The position numbers were made by a program, and so were the translations under genes. A model generated the notes under the pieces. The model worked only from the letters and a program-made list of their open reading frames with translations, was not told the DNA's origin and did no database searches. From Mesorhizobium sp. AR10 (GTDB lineage: Bacteria; Pseudomonadota; Alphaproteobacteria; Rhizobiales; Rhizobiaceae): a stretch of DNA of 64,000 bases. Positions 1-8,962 of the stretch are shown here, piece by piece; position 1 is the stretch's first letter; every line of letters begins with the position of its first letter. The stretch covers positions 3,202,001 to 3,266,000 of the forward strand of contig NZ_CP080524.1 in NCBI RefSeq assembly GCF_024746795.1, written 5' to 3'.

Positions 1-1845
1 GTCGGCCAACAATTGATGGAAGTGCCGCTGATCCACGACAAGGTGTCGAAGGAAGAGGCTTACAAACGCGCGCTGGAAATGGTGCGCTCGGTCAGGCTGC
101 CCGATCCCGAGCGCATGATGCGCTCCTACCCGCACCAGCTTTCCGGCGGCCAGCAGCAGCGCATCGTCATTGCCATGGCACTGTTGTCGAAGCCGGCGCT
201 GCTGCTGCTCGACGAGCCGACGACGGCGCTCGACGTGACGGTGGAGGCCGGCATCGTCGACCTGGTCAAGGGCCTCGGCGAGAAGTTCGGCACCTCGATG
301 ATCTTCGTGTCGCACAATCTCGGCCTGATCCTGGAGACCTGCGACCGCATCACGGTGATGTATTCGGGCGAAGCGGTGGAGACCGGCAAGATCAAGGACG
401 TGTTCGACCGGATGCGCCATCCCTATACGCAAGGCCTGTTCCGCTCGATCCCGCTGCCCGGCGCCGACAAGAACACGCGGCCGCTTGTCTCGATCCCGGG
501 GCAATTGCCGCTGCCGCACGAGCGGCCGAAGGGCTGTAATTTCGGCCCGCGCTGCCACCATTTCGTCGAGGGCGTCTGCAACGCCGCCGAAATCCCGATG
601 ATCGCGGTCGAGGGCCATGACGGCCATTTTTCGCGCTGCGTGCGCTTCAACGAGATCGACTGGGAAGCGCTGCCCCCCGGCGCCAAGAAGGTCAACGAGC
701 GCGTCGTGCCCGGCGCGCCGGTGCTCAAGATCGAGGATTTGAGGAAGTACTACAAGGTCGGTGGCAACGAAGTGTTCGGTTCGAGCGAAGGCCGCGTCGT
801 CAAGGCCAACGAGACGATCTCGTTCATGGCGCGCGAATCCGAGACCGTCGCCATCGTCGGCGAATCCGGTTGCGGGAAGTCGACGCTGGCCAAGGTGCTG
901 CTCGGGCTGGAGACGGCAAGCTCCGGCAGCGTGACGCTCGGTAACAAGGAGATCCAGTCGACCGGCATCGAAAAGCGCAGCGTGGAAACGGTGTCATCGA
1001 TCCAGATGGTGTTCCAGAATCCGTTCGACACCCTCAATCCCAGCCATTCGGTCGGCTCGCAGATCATCCGCACGCTGGAGAAGTTCAATGTCGGCAACAC
1101 GGTGGCCGATCGCCGCAAGCGCATGCTTGAACTTCTCGACCTGGTGAAGCTGCCGAGGGCGTTCGAGACCCGCAAGCCACGCCAGCTGTCAGGCGGCCAG
1201 AAACAGCGCATCGGCGTGGCGCGGGCCTTTGCCGGCGATGCCAAGGTGGTGGTGGCCGACGAGCCGGTCTCGGCGCTCGACGTGTCGGTTCAGGCGGCGG
1301 TGACCGAACTGCTGATGGACATCCAACGCAAGAACAAGACGACGATGCTGTTCATCAGCCACGATCTGTCGGTGGTGCGCTACATCGCCGACCGCGTCGT
1401 CGTCATGTATCTCGGCTATATCGTCGAGCAAGGCACGACCGACCAGATCTTCTCGCCGCCCTATCATCCCTATACCGAGGCGCTGTTGTCGGCGATCCCG
1501 ATCGCCGACACCAGCGTGGTGAAGCGGCACATCGTGCTGGAGGGCGACATCCCGTCGGCGATGAACCCGCCATCGGGCTGTCCGTTCCAGACGCGCTGCG
1601 GCTACAAGAAACTGGTGCCGGACAATCTGTGCGAGACGAAGGTGCCGCCGGTCAAACATCTCGGCGACGGCCATATGAGCCTGTGCTGGTTGGCCGACGA
1701 CGTGCTGGCGAAAATGGAGCCGGTGATCAGTTTCGACAAGGAGCATGCGGCGCATGAGGGCGTGCCGGAGGATGCACCGCACGGCACCGGTCCGGGCTTC
1801 GCCGGCGTTCCGCCCAAGCGTCCGCGCGGCAAGAAGCCGAGCTGA
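1..1845 (+). CDS. Oligopeptide/dipeptide ABC transporter, fused double ATP-binding protein (5'-truncated by window)
   Basis: This is the ATPase subunit of a peptide or nickel-type ABC importer, acting on the inner face of the membrane. The reading frame is open from base 1, so the true start and the first Walker A motif lie outside the window; 614 residues are visible. The first half keeps the signature LSGGQQQR and the Walker B stretch LLLLDEPTTALD. It ends in an oligopeptide-type C-terminal extension with Cys residues (CNFGPRC). The second half has a complete Walker A (GESGCGKST), signature LSGGQKQR, Walker B VVVADEPVSALD and a second Cys-containing tail (CPFQTRC). Two ATPase domains in one chain (a DppD-DppF-like fusion) is common in rhizobia. 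The permease and binding-protein genes are presumably upstream. The substrate cannot be told from this gene alone. Confidence 0.93.
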   Translation, partial: VGQQLMEVPLIHDKVSKEEAYKRALEMVRSVRLPDPERMMRSYPHQLSGGQQQRIVIAMALLSKPALLLLDEPTTALDVTVEAGIVDLVKGLGEKFGTSMIFVSHNLGLILETCDRITVMYSGEAVETGKIKDVFDRMRHPYTQGLFRSIPLPGADKNTRPLVSIPGQLPLPHERPKGCNFGPRCHHFVEGVCNAAEIPMIAVEGHDGHFSRCVRFNEIDWEALPPGAKKVNERVVPGAPVLKIEDLRKYYKVGGNEVFGSSEGRVVKANETISFMARESETVAIVGESGCGKSTLAKVLLGLETASSGSVTLGNKEIQSTGIEKRSVETVSSIQMVFQNPFDTLNPSHSVGSQIIRTLEKFNVGNTVADRRKRMLELLDLVKLPRAFETRKPRQLSGGQKQRIGVARAFAGDAKVVVADEPVSALDVSVQAAVTELLMDIQRKNKTTMLFISHDLSVVRYIADRVVVMYLGYIVEQGTTDQIFSPPYHPYTEALLSAIPIADTSVVKRHIVLEGDIPSAMNPPSGCPFQTRCGYKKLVPDNLCETKVPPVKHLGDGHMSLCWLADDVLAKMEPVISFDKEHAAHEGVPEDAPHGTGPGFAGVPPKRPRGKKPS

Positions 1846-1880
1846 CGGACGGAGGGATGGAAATTAGCCCCGCAGCGCGG

Positions 1881-2471
1881 TCAATTGGCGCATTGGCGTA
1901 GCTGCACGGCATAGTCCTGCGCCATTTTCTCAGTGGCCCGTGCATATCCCTGCACGCCGGCATCGCCGCGGTTGCCGCGGCCATAGGCGGTCCAGCCGAG
2001 GTAATAGGCCAGGTACAGATTGTAGGTGTCGTTGCGGGCGACGCCGAGCGTATCGGCGGTCTTGGAATGATACCAGCCGACGAAATCGACGGCGTCGGCA
2101 AATTTTGTCCGTCGCGCCGCCCAGCTGCCGGTCTCGCTCTGATATTGCGACCATGTTCCGTCTAGCGCCTGCGAAAAGCCGGTGGCGCTGGAAACACGTT
2201 TCCACGGAATGAAGCCGAGCAGCTTGGTGCGCGGCGGCCTGGCATTGCTCTTGAAACCGGATTCCTTGCGCACCGTGGCCATCAGCACCGGAACCGGCAC
2301 GCCGTATTTCTGTTCAGCGCGCTCGGCCGCCGCCTGCCAATTGTCGAACCAGCCATCATTCTGGTCGAAGACGGCGCAGACATCGTTGATATGGCTGGGC
2401 GGCGTCGCGCAGGCGGAAAGGGCCAGCAGCACGGTGACGGCTACAATTTTACTAAAACTCGACCTACGCAT
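1881..2471 (-). CDS. Lytic transglycosylase-like lipoprotein (SLT domain)
   Basis: A 196-residue protein predicted to be an outer-membrane or periplasmic lipoprotein: an N-terminal hydrophobic stretch ends in a lipobox (LLALSAC). The domain behind it resembles Slt-type lysozyme-like enzymes that cleave peptidoglycan glycan strands. The segment LMATVRKESGF carries the expected catalytic Glu, followed by a GFSQ-type motif in SATGFSQALDGTW. The ATG at 2471 is chosen because it gives a compact signal peptide; the frame stays open upstream but that part does not look like protein. It faces the upstream ABC ATPase gene tail to tail. The fold call is fairly safe, the substrate less so. Confidence 0.75.
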   Translation of the reverse strand: MRRSSFSKIVAVTVLLALSACATPPSHINDVCAVFDQNDGWFDNWQAAAERAEQKYGVPVPVLMATVRKESGFKSNARPPRTKLLGFIPWKRVSSATGFSQALDGTWSQYQSETGSWAARRTKFADAVDFVGWYHSKTADTLGVARNDTYNLYLAYYLGWTAYGRGNRGDAGVQGYARATEKMAQDYAVQLRQCAN

Positions 2472-2679
2472 TGGAAGACGAATAGGCCGAAAACATAAAA
2501 GGAATCTTGCAGCGTTCGTTAACGGGTCGCCGGGCACCTGCGCCAAGCGGGTTAGATAGCAATATTCCGACCCTTGTTGTCGCTTTTGTCGGAAGGATAT
2601 TCGCAAAATGCCGCCTTGGCTAAAATCACGCCCGCATATGGCGTATTCCTGACAGCCCAGCCTGCGTGCCGAGGCTTTG

Positions 2680-4227
2680 ATGCGGCGCATGAACGAACCA
2701 AGACGCAAGCGCGGTGCCGAGCGAACCAGCAACAGGGGGCCGGCCGCCATTCCGCAGCTGCCGCTCAGGCGCGTGACCAATCCCTATCCGCCGATGGCGA
2801 TGCTCTCGGTCGACCAGATCGAGGCGATCCACCAGGCGTCGATGTACATTCTGGAGAATTTCGGCATCGAGGTTATGAGCCCGCGCGCGCTATCACTGTT
2901 CGAGAAAGCGGGTGCTGCGGTCGATCATGCGTCGATGAATGTCCGCATCGATCGCGGCATGATCGAAGAGGTGCTGAAGACGACGCGGTCCAGCTATCGG
3001 CTTACGCCGCGCAATCCGGCCCATGCCGTCCATCTCGGCGGCAACACGATCAACTTCACACTCGTTGCTGGGCCGCCCAATGTGCATGACATGGAACGCG
3101 GCCGCCGCGCCGGCAATCTGCGCGACTATGGGGATCTCACCCGGCTGGCGCAGCATTTCAACTGCATCCACATGCTCGGCAACCAGGTTTGCGCGCCCGT
3201 CGAACTGCCCGCCAATGCCCGCCACCTCGACACCTATTTCACCAATTTGACGCTGAGCGACAAGAGCTTCCATGTCTCGGCCATCGGTCGGGGCAGGGCG
3301 CTGGACGGCATCGAGATGATGGCGATCGCCCGCGGCATGAGCCTCGACCAGATGCGCGACGATCCCGGCATCACCACCATCATCTCGGTCAACTCGCCGC
3401 GCCGCTTCGACGAGATGATGGCCGAAGGGCTGATGACCATGGCCGAGTTCGGCCAGTCGGTGGCGGTGACGCCGTTCACGCTGATGGGAGCGATGAGCCC
3501 GGTGACGCTGGCCGGCGCGCTGGCGCAGCAGAATGCCGAGGCGCTGTTCGGCGTGGTGCTGACGCAACTCGTGCGGCCGGGCGCGCCGGTCATGTATGGC
3601 GCCTTCACCTCCAATGTCGACATGAAGTCGGGCGCGCCGGCTTTTGGTACGCCGGAGAACACCAAAGCCAACATTGCATCCGGACAACTGGCGCGGCGCT
3701 ACAATCTGCCCTACCGCACGACGCCTGGCTCGGCCTCCAACGCCGCCGACGCCCAAGGCGCCTACGAGACGCTGATGGCGCTGTGGGGCGCAGTGCTCGG
3801 CCACGGCAATCTCGTCTATCACGCCGCCGGCTGGCAGGAAGGTGGGCTGACGGCATCGTTTGAAAAGTTCATCATCGACGTCGAGATGATTCAGCACATG
3901 ATGGAGTTTTTGCGCCCGATCGAAGTCAACGAGGCGGAGCTTGCCGTCGAAGCCTTGGGCGCGGTGCCGACCGGCGGTCATTTCTTCGGCGAGCCGCACA
4001 CGCTGGAGCGCTACGCCACCGCCTTCTACCAGCCGATACTGTCCAATTGGCAGAACTACGAAGCCTGGCAGGAGGCCGGCGGCCTCGACGCCACGGCACG
4101 CGCCACGCGGTTGTGGAAGAAGGCACTGGAAGACTATGTCGAGCCGGTGATGGATGTCGCCGTGCGCGAAGCGCTGGAAGCCTATGTGGCCAAGCGCAAG
4201 GCAGCGATCGGGCAGGGCGAGCCGTGA
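2680..4227 (+). CDS. Trimethylamine methyltransferase (MttB) family protein, non-pyrrolysine type
   Basis: A 515-residue member of the MttB superfamily, corrinoid-dependent methyltransferases that take a methyl group from quaternary or tertiary amines. The body shows family-typical stretches such as VAGPPNVHDMERGRR and a C-terminal EAL..Y segment. The frame runs through with no in-frame TAG, so it lacks the pyrrolysine codon of archaeal MttB and belongs with the MtgB-like group whose members demethylate glycine betaine or related compounds. The ATG at 2680 is preceded by GAGG at 2671; another ATG lies at 2689. The next gene, 78 bp downstream, is a dimethylglycine/sarcosine dehydrogenase-like flavoprotein, consistent with stepwise demethylation of a methylamine. 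No corrinoid protein gene is present in the window, so the methyl acceptor is unknown. Confidence 0.85.
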   Translation: MRRMNEPRRKRGAERTSNRGPAAIPQLPLRRVTNPYPPMAMLSVDQIEAIHQASMYILENFGIEVMSPRALSLFEKAGAAVDHASMNVRIDRGMIEEVLKTTRSSYRLTPRNPAHAVHLGGNTINFTLVAGPPNVHDMERGRRAGNLRDYGDLTRLAQHFNCIHMLGNQVCAPVELPANARHLDTYFTNLTLSDKSFHVSAIGRGRALDGIEMMAIARGMSLDQMRDDPGITTIISVNSPRRFDEMMAEGLMTMAEFGQSVAVTPFTLMGAMSPVTLAGALAQQNAEALFGVVLTQLVRPGAPVMYGAFTSNVDMKSGAPAFGTPENTKANIASGQLARRYNLPYRTTPGSASNAADAQGAYETLMALWGAVLGHGNLVYHAAGWQEGGLTASFEKFIIDVEMIQHMMEFLRPIEVNEAELAVEALGAVPTGGHFFGEPHTLERYATAFYQPILSNWQNYEAWQEAGGLDATARATRLWKKALEDYVEPVMDVAVREALEAYVAKRKAAIGQGEP

Positions 4228-4305
4228 ATATGTCGCGTTCCGTTTCAACTCCTCCCATTCCGATTCACTTCATCCATCCAACGCACTGAAATAACGAGAA
4301 AACTC

Positions 4306-6732
4306 ATGAAGTCGCATGCAAAGGTCGTAGTCATTGGCGGTGGTGTCGTCGGATGCTCCGTGCTGTTCCATCTCGCCCGCCACGGCTGGACCGATGTCGT
4401 GCTCTTGGAGCGCGATGAACTGACTTCCGGTTCGACCTGGCACGCGGCCGGCGGCATGCACACGATCAATGGCGATCCCAACGTCGCCAAGCTGCAGAAA
4501 TACACGATCTCGCTCTACAAGGAGATCGAGGAACTGTCGGGACAGGCGACCGGCGTGCACCTGACCGGCGGCGTCCTGCTGGCGGCGACCGAGGCGCGGC
4601 TCGACTGGTTGCGCGGCGTCGTCGCCAAGGGCCGTTATCTCGGCATCGACCTCGAAGAGATCTCGCCGAGCGAGGCGGCCGAACGGATGCCGCTGCTCGA
4701 TCCCAAGCAATTCGTCGGCGCGGTGCGCAACAAGGAAGACGGCCATCTCGACCCGTCGGGCGTCACCCATGCGTATGCCAAGGCCGCGCGAAAGCTTGGG
4801 GCGGAGGTCGAACGCTTCACCAAGGTCGAAGACATCGTTCGGCGCGCCGACGGGATGTGGCGGGTGATCACCAACAGGGGCGAGGTCGTGGCCGAGCATG
4901 TCGTCAATGCCGGCGGCCTGTGGGCGCGCGAGGTCGGCCGCATGGTCGGGCTGGAACTGCCGGTGCTGGCCATGGAGCACATGTATCTGATCACCGAAGA
5001 CATGCCGGAAGTCGCCGCCTGGAACGCCAGCACCGGCACCGAGATCATCCACGCGGTTGATTTCGACGGCGAGCTCTACCTGCGCCAGGAACGCGGCGGC
5101 ATGCTGATGGGCACCTATGAAAAGGCCAACAAGCCATGGTCCGAATTCCAGACGCCGTGGAATTTCGGCCATGAGTTGCTGGAGCCTGACATCGACCGTA
5201 TCGCGCCATCGCTGGAAGTCGGCTTCAGGCATTTCCCGGCGTTCCAGAACACTGGCATCAAGCAGATCATCAACGGCCCTTTCACCTTCGCGCCGGACGG
5301 CAACCCGCTGGTCGGGCCGGTGCGCGGCCTGCCGGGCTTTTGGGTCGCCTGTGGTGTCATGGCAGGCTTTTCGCAAGGCGGTGGCGTTGGCCTCGCTTTG
5401 TCGAACTGGATGATCGAGGGCGATCCTGGCGCCGACATCTGGGCGATGGATGTTTCGCGCTACGGCGACTGGGCGACAATGGCCTATACCAACGCCAAGG
5501 TGCGCGAGAATTATTCGCGGCGGTTTTCGATCCGTTTCCCCAATGAGGAGCTGCCTGCAGGGCGGCCGCTGAAGACCACGCCGGTCTACGACCTGCTGTC
5601 GGCCAAAGGCGCGCAATGGGGCGTGGCCTATGGGCTGGAAGTGCCGCTGTGGTACGCGCCCGAAGGCGTCAGGGACGAGTTCTCGTGGCGGCGCTCGAGC
5701 GATTTCACGCATGTCGCAAGCGAGGTCAGGACGGTTCGTGAAGGCGTCGGCCTGGCGGAGATTTCGAGCTTCGCCAAATACAAGATCACTGGCGAGGGGG
5801 CGGCGGCATGGCTCGACCGGTTGCTCGCTTGCAAGCTGCCGAAGCCTGGGCGGATGACGCTGGCGCCGATGCTGAAGGATGACGGCAGGCTGATCGGTGA
5901 TTTCACGCTGGCCAATCTCGATGGCGAAGGCTGGTTCCTGGCCGGCTCCGGCGTCGCCGAACAGTATCATATGCGCTGGTTTGAGGCTCATCTGCCTGAG
6001 GATGGCTCGGTCCGCATCGAAGCGCTGGGGGCGAAGCTGACCGGCCTGTCGATCGCCGGGCCGAAGGCCCGGGACGTGCTGGCAAAGGTGACGCGGGCGG
6101 ATGTCTCGAATGCGGCGGTTCCGTTCATGGCCATCGGCAACATGGACATCGGCATGGCGCCGTGCCTGGTCGGCCGCGTCAGCTACACCGGCGATCTCGG
6201 CTACGAAATCTGGGTGAAGCCGGAATACCAACGTGCCGCGTACCAGGCGCTGATGGTGGCCGGCGAGGAATTTGGTATTGGCCTGTTTGGCTCTCGCGCG
6301 CTCAATGCGCTTCGTTTGGAGAAGAACTACGGCTCGTGGGCGCGCGAATATCGGCCGATCTACGGGCCGCTGGAAGCCGGGCTCGACCGCTTCGTCGCCT
6401 ATGGCAAGGAGGCCGATTTCATCGGCAAACAGGCAGCGATCGCCGAGCGCAAGCAAGGCGGCAAGCTGCGGCTGCGCGCCTTTGTCGTCGATGCTGCCGA
6501 CGCCGACGTCATTGGCGACGAGCCGATCTGGTTCGACGGCACCGTGCGCGGCTGGGTCACCTCAGGCGGCTATGCGCATCATTCGAAAAAGTCCGTCGCC
6601 CTGGGCTATGTACCGAAGGATATCGCCGACGAGACCGACGGTTTCGAGATCGAGCTCCTCGGCAAGCGCCATGCCGCACGCATGCAGGCGACGCCGCTGT
6701 TCGATGCGAATTTCGAACGGATGCGCGCCTGA
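4306..6732 (+). CDS. FAD-dependent oxidoreductase, dimethylglycine/sarcosine dehydrogenase-like
   Basis: An 808-residue cytoplasmic flavoenzyme with the two-part architecture of dimethylglycine and sarcosine dehydrogenases. The N-terminal DAO domain (about residues 5-370) begins with the dinucleotide-binding motif IGGGVVGCSV and has the STWHAAGG segment; in the family the His (here H46) carries covalent FAD. The C-terminal half (about 430-800) is a GcvT-like aminomethyltransferase fold that channels the released one-carbon unit to tetrahydrofolate. It follows the MttB-family gene by 78 bp, probably in one transcript. The two would act on a methylated amine, but the exact substrate is inferred. 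The stop codon lies at the edge of a strong hairpin repeat. Confidence 0.87.
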   Translation: MKSHAKVVVIGGGVVGCSVLFHLARHGWTDVVLLERDELTSGSTWHAAGGMHTINGDPNVAKLQKYTISLYKEIEELSGQATGVHLTGGVLLAATEARLDWLRGVVAKGRYLGIDLEEISPSEAAERMPLLDPKQFVGAVRNKEDGHLDPSGVTHAYAKAARKLGAEVERFTKVEDIVRRADGMWRVITNRGEVVAEHVVNAGGLWAREVGRMVGLELPVLAMEHMYLITEDMPEVAAWNASTGTEIIHAVDFDGELYLRQERGGMLMGTYEKANKPWSEFQTPWNFGHELLEPDIDRIAPSLEVGFRHFPAFQNTGIKQIINGPFTFAPDGNPLVGPVRGLPGFWVACGVMAGFSQGGGVGLALSNWMIEGDPGADIWAMDVSRYGDWATMAYTNAKVRENYSRRFSIRFPNEELPAGRPLKTTPVYDLLSAKGAQWGVAYGLEVPLWYAPEGVRDEFSWRRSSDFTHVASEVRTVREGVGLAEISSFAKYKITGEGAAAWLDRLLACKLPKPGRMTLAPMLKDDGRLIGDFTLANLDGEGWFLAGSGVAEQYHMRWFEAHLPEDGSVRIEALGAKLTGLSIAGPKARDVLAKVTRADVSNAAVPFMAIGNMDIGMAPCLVGRVSYTGDLGYEIWVKPEYQRAAYQALMVAGEEFGIGLFGSRALNALRLEKNYGSWAREYRPIYGPLEAGLDRFVAYGKEADFIGKQAAIAERKQGGKLRLRAFVVDAADADVIGDEPIWFDGTVRGWVTSGGYAHHSKKSVALGYVPKDIADETDGFEIELLGKRHAARMQATPLFDANFERMRA

Positions 6733-6821
6733 AGCGCTTCGGCTTCGCCGATGCGCTTCAGATTCTTGTTTTGTGCATGTCGTTATCCCAAAACCGCCGG
6801 GCACTTTTGGGCGACATGCAC
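6730..6821. repeat. Double-hairpin intergenic repeat, possible terminator
   Basis: Two successive palindromes follow the flavoprotein gene. The first (6730-6760) pairs TGAAGCGCTTCGGC with GCCGATGCGCTTCA, with one mismatch, and includes the TGA stop. The second (6773-6821) pairs GTGCATGTCG with CGACATGCAC around an inner CCCAAAA/TTTTGGG stem. The layout resembles the mosaic palindromic repeats scattered through rhizobial genomes. There is no T-run, so factor-independent termination is uncertain. Confidence 0.7.
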
Positions 6822-6840
6822 TAGGCACTCATACTTCGCG

Positions 6841-7233
6841 TCAGGCACTGCGGCGGTTGTCCAGCGCAAAGGCGCCGGCGCCGGCAAAGGCCAGATAGAG
6901 GAAGATGAAGCAGAAGGAGATTGCCGAATCGCCGCCGTTGTTGACCGGGAAGAAGTTCTGCGGCGCGTGCGCCATGAAATAGGCGATCGCCATCTCGCCG
7001 GCGAGAAGGAAGGCTACCGGCCTGGTGAACAGCCCCAGGGCCAGCAGGATGCCGCCGACGAATTCGAGGATACCCGCGGTAAGCGACAGCGCGGTCAGGG
7101 CGCCGGCATGATCGCTGACCGGAAAATTGAACAGCTTCTGGGTGCCGTGCTCGAGGAACTGCAGCGCCGTCATGATGCGCAACGCAGCCAAAGCCTGCGG
7201 CTGAAATCTGGCGAGACCGTCAAAAAGCTTCAT
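6841..7233 (-). CDS. DoxX family membrane protein
   Basis: A 130-residue integral membrane protein with about four hydrophobic segments and the family pattern LRIMTALQFLEHGTQKLF near the N-terminus and GGILLALGLFTRPVAF in the middle. DoxX proteins are small four-helix membrane proteins linked to redox or thiol stress in some bacteria, but no activity can be assigned from sequence. It is transcribed towards the flavoprotein gene and stands alone. A second, unrelated DoxX-like gene lies at 13630. Confidence 0.85.
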   Translation of the reverse strand: MKLFDGLARFQPQALAALRIMTALQFLEHGTQKLFNFPVSDHAGALTALSLTAGILEFVGGILLALGLFTRPVAFLLAGEMAIAYFMAHAPQNFFPVNNGGDSAISFCFIFLYLAFAGAGAFALDNRRSA

Positions 7234-7441
7234 CTAAATCTCCATTTTCAATCCACCCCTGCGGCCATAGATCATCTGCAACTGTCGGACCAGTCCCAAC
7301 GCCTGGCGTGCCGTAAATTGTCGGTGATTGGAAATTGTCCTCAGTCTGAACCTTCCATATTTGTTCTCGCTATGGTTGCATTCGTATCTCTATGGTTGTA
7401 TCAATGTGCAGACACTCCAAACCATGTGGGTTCCCTCTGCC

Positions 7442-7930
7442 ATGAAAAAAGTCGCCATCAGCCTATTCGCCATCCTTGCAGGCACCAGCGTCGCCATGGC
7501 CGACGACGCCGGCTGTGCTGCCTTCAAATGGCCGGTGACACGCGAGCAGTCACTGTTCCCGGCAGCGCCCGCCGCGCAGTCCGGCGCGTCCCTTGCGGCT
7601 GGCGAGGCTGCGGATCTGGCGCTCGTGCCGGTCGCCACGATCAGCTTTGACGTATCGCCGGAACGTGCGCCTGCAGCCGGCACATTCGGTGCGACGGCAA
7701 GCGTGACTGTGCCGCCGGAAGGCGAGCTCCAGATCACCCTGTCCGGCGAGGCCTGGATCGACGTCGTTCAGGACGGCCGTGCCATGAAGTCGTCAGGTTT
7801 TAGCGGCGTGAAGACCTGTCCCGGCATCCGCAAGAGTGTGCGCTTCAAGCTGGCGGCCGGTGAGGCTACGGTCCAGCTCAGCGGCGCGAAGAATGAGACC
7901 ATCAAGGTCGCGGTGCTGGCGCCGGAATGA
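7442..7930 (+). CDS. Secreted protein of unknown function
   Basis: A 162-residue protein with a clean Sec signal peptide (MKKVAISLFAILAGTSVAMA, likely cleaved before DDAGC). The mature part has two Cys (in DAGCAAF and KTCPGIR) that could form a disulfide, and a beta-rich character with repeated hydrophobic or Thr/Ser-rich strands. I do not recognise a family. The ATG at 7442 was chosen because it starts the signal peptide; in-frame upstream codons exist but encode nothing signal-like. It converges on the VOC gene downstream, with a perfect hairpin between them. Confidence 0.75.
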   Translation: MKKVAISLFAILAGTSVAMADDAGCAAFKWPVTREQSLFPAAPAAQSGASLAAGEAADLALVPVATISFDVSPERAPAAGTFGATASVTVPPEGELQITLSGEAWIDVVQDGRAMKSSGFSGVKTCPGIRKSVRFKLAAGEATVQLSGAKNETIKVAVLAPE

Positions 7931-7948
7931 CATTGCGCCCTGACGCCC

Positions 7949-7977
7949 TTCTCATCGCGCCGGCGGCGCGATGAGAA
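7949..7977. terminator. Perfect 13-bp hairpin between convergent genes
   Basis: TTCTCATCGCGCC pairs perfectly with GGCGCGATGAGAA around a GGC loop. It sits in the 77-bp gap between two convergent genes (ends at 7930 and 8008) and would serve both strands. It lacks a clear T-run on either side, so it may stabilise 3' ends rather than terminate on its own. Confidence 0.6.
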
Positions 7978-8007
7978 CTGTTCGGGGTTGAAAGGTATCG
8001 GACCTGA

Positions 8008-8784
8008 TCAGCGTCCCGGCGCCATCAACGCGAAGTGCGCGCCTTGAGGGTCTGTGCCCTGCACGATCCAGCTGCCGCCGGGGACTTCCATCGGGCCCAT
8101 CAGGATCTTGCCGCCATTGTCGGTGACGCGTTTGGCCGCCGCATCGATGGCCGGAACATTGAAATAGAACTGCCAGACCGGTACCGGAATTTGCTCGGGC
8201 TTGTTCATCATGCCGCCACCGGATTCGGGGCCGGCCGAAAAGGTCTGGTAGATACCCATCGGACCCATGTCCATGGCCTCACCCTTCTCCCAGCCGAACT
8301 GGTTGGAGTAGAAATCGAACGCCGCCTTCCAGTCCGATGTATAGAGTTCATGCCAGCCAATATGGCCCGATGTGCTGGCCGGTACAATGGGCTGGTCAGG
8401 GCCATTCGGCTGCAGCAACATGAACGTAGCGCCTTGCGGATCGGCGACGACGGCAAAGCGGCCGACGCCGGGAATGTCGTCGGCTTGGCGATGAACCGCA
8501 CCGCCGGCTTTCTCGAGCGCTGCCGTCGAGGCATCGACATCCCCGGTGTGGATGTAGCCGAGCCAGGCCGGCGGCATGCCCATCTTGGCGGCATCCTCGG
8601 GCAGCGTCATCAGCCCGCCGACGCCACGTTCGCCGACATTCATGACGATATAGCGCGGCATGCCGGGCGCCATGTCGAAAGGCTGCGCGGTCCAACCGAC
8701 GACGGCGGCATAGAACGCCTCGGCGGCATCGAGATCGGTGGTCATCAACTCGTACCAGAAGAAGGGCATCGGGGACTTTGGCAT
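8008..8784 (-). CDS. VOC family protein with two glyoxalase-like domains
   Basis: A 258-residue protein made of two consecutive vicinal-oxygen-chelate modules (about residues 5-125 and 135-255). Each starts with a W/F-x-E-L pattern: PFFWYELMTTDLDAAEAFY and IGWHELYTSDWKAAFDFY. Such proteins include glyoxalases, dioxygenases and antibiotic-binding proteins. The two-domain CFP30B-like form is common in actinobacteria and rhizobia and its substrate is generally unknown. The ATG at 8784 starts the first conserved strand; the longer upstream frame is not protein-like. Confidence 0.85.
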   Translation of the reverse strand: MPKSPMPFFWYELMTTDLDAAEAFYAAVVGWTAQPFDMAPGMPRYIVMNVGERGVGGLMTLPEDAAKMGMPPAWLGYIHTGDVDASTAALEKAGGAVHRQADDIPGVGRFAVVADPQGATFMLLQPNGPDQPIVPASTSGHIGWHELYTSDWKAAFDFYSNQFGWEKGEAMDMGPMGIYQTFSAGPESGGGMMNKPEQIPVPVWQFYFNVPAIDAAAKRVTDNGGKILMGPMEVPGGSWIVQGTDPQGAHFALMAPGR

Positions 8785-8962
8785 TGTCGGGCTCCTTGCG
8801 GTTTCCAGTTGTCGATCGTGCGGGACTGTCCTTAGGACGATCTTCGCAACAGAAATCCGACAATCGGCCGGACAACAATGATCATGCAGCCGCAAGCGTT
8901 CCACGGCTTGCGCGGTTTGCGGTTTTCGACTTTTCTGGGGTCAACGAGGGGTTTGTTGATCC

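Noticed and set aside
4270..6456. Long minus-strand open frame (728 codons) antisense to the flavoprotein gene
   Set aside because: It mirrors the codon pattern of the real gene in high-GC DNA, is rich in Arg, His and Asp with no domain, and the plus-strand gene has a full set of motifs.
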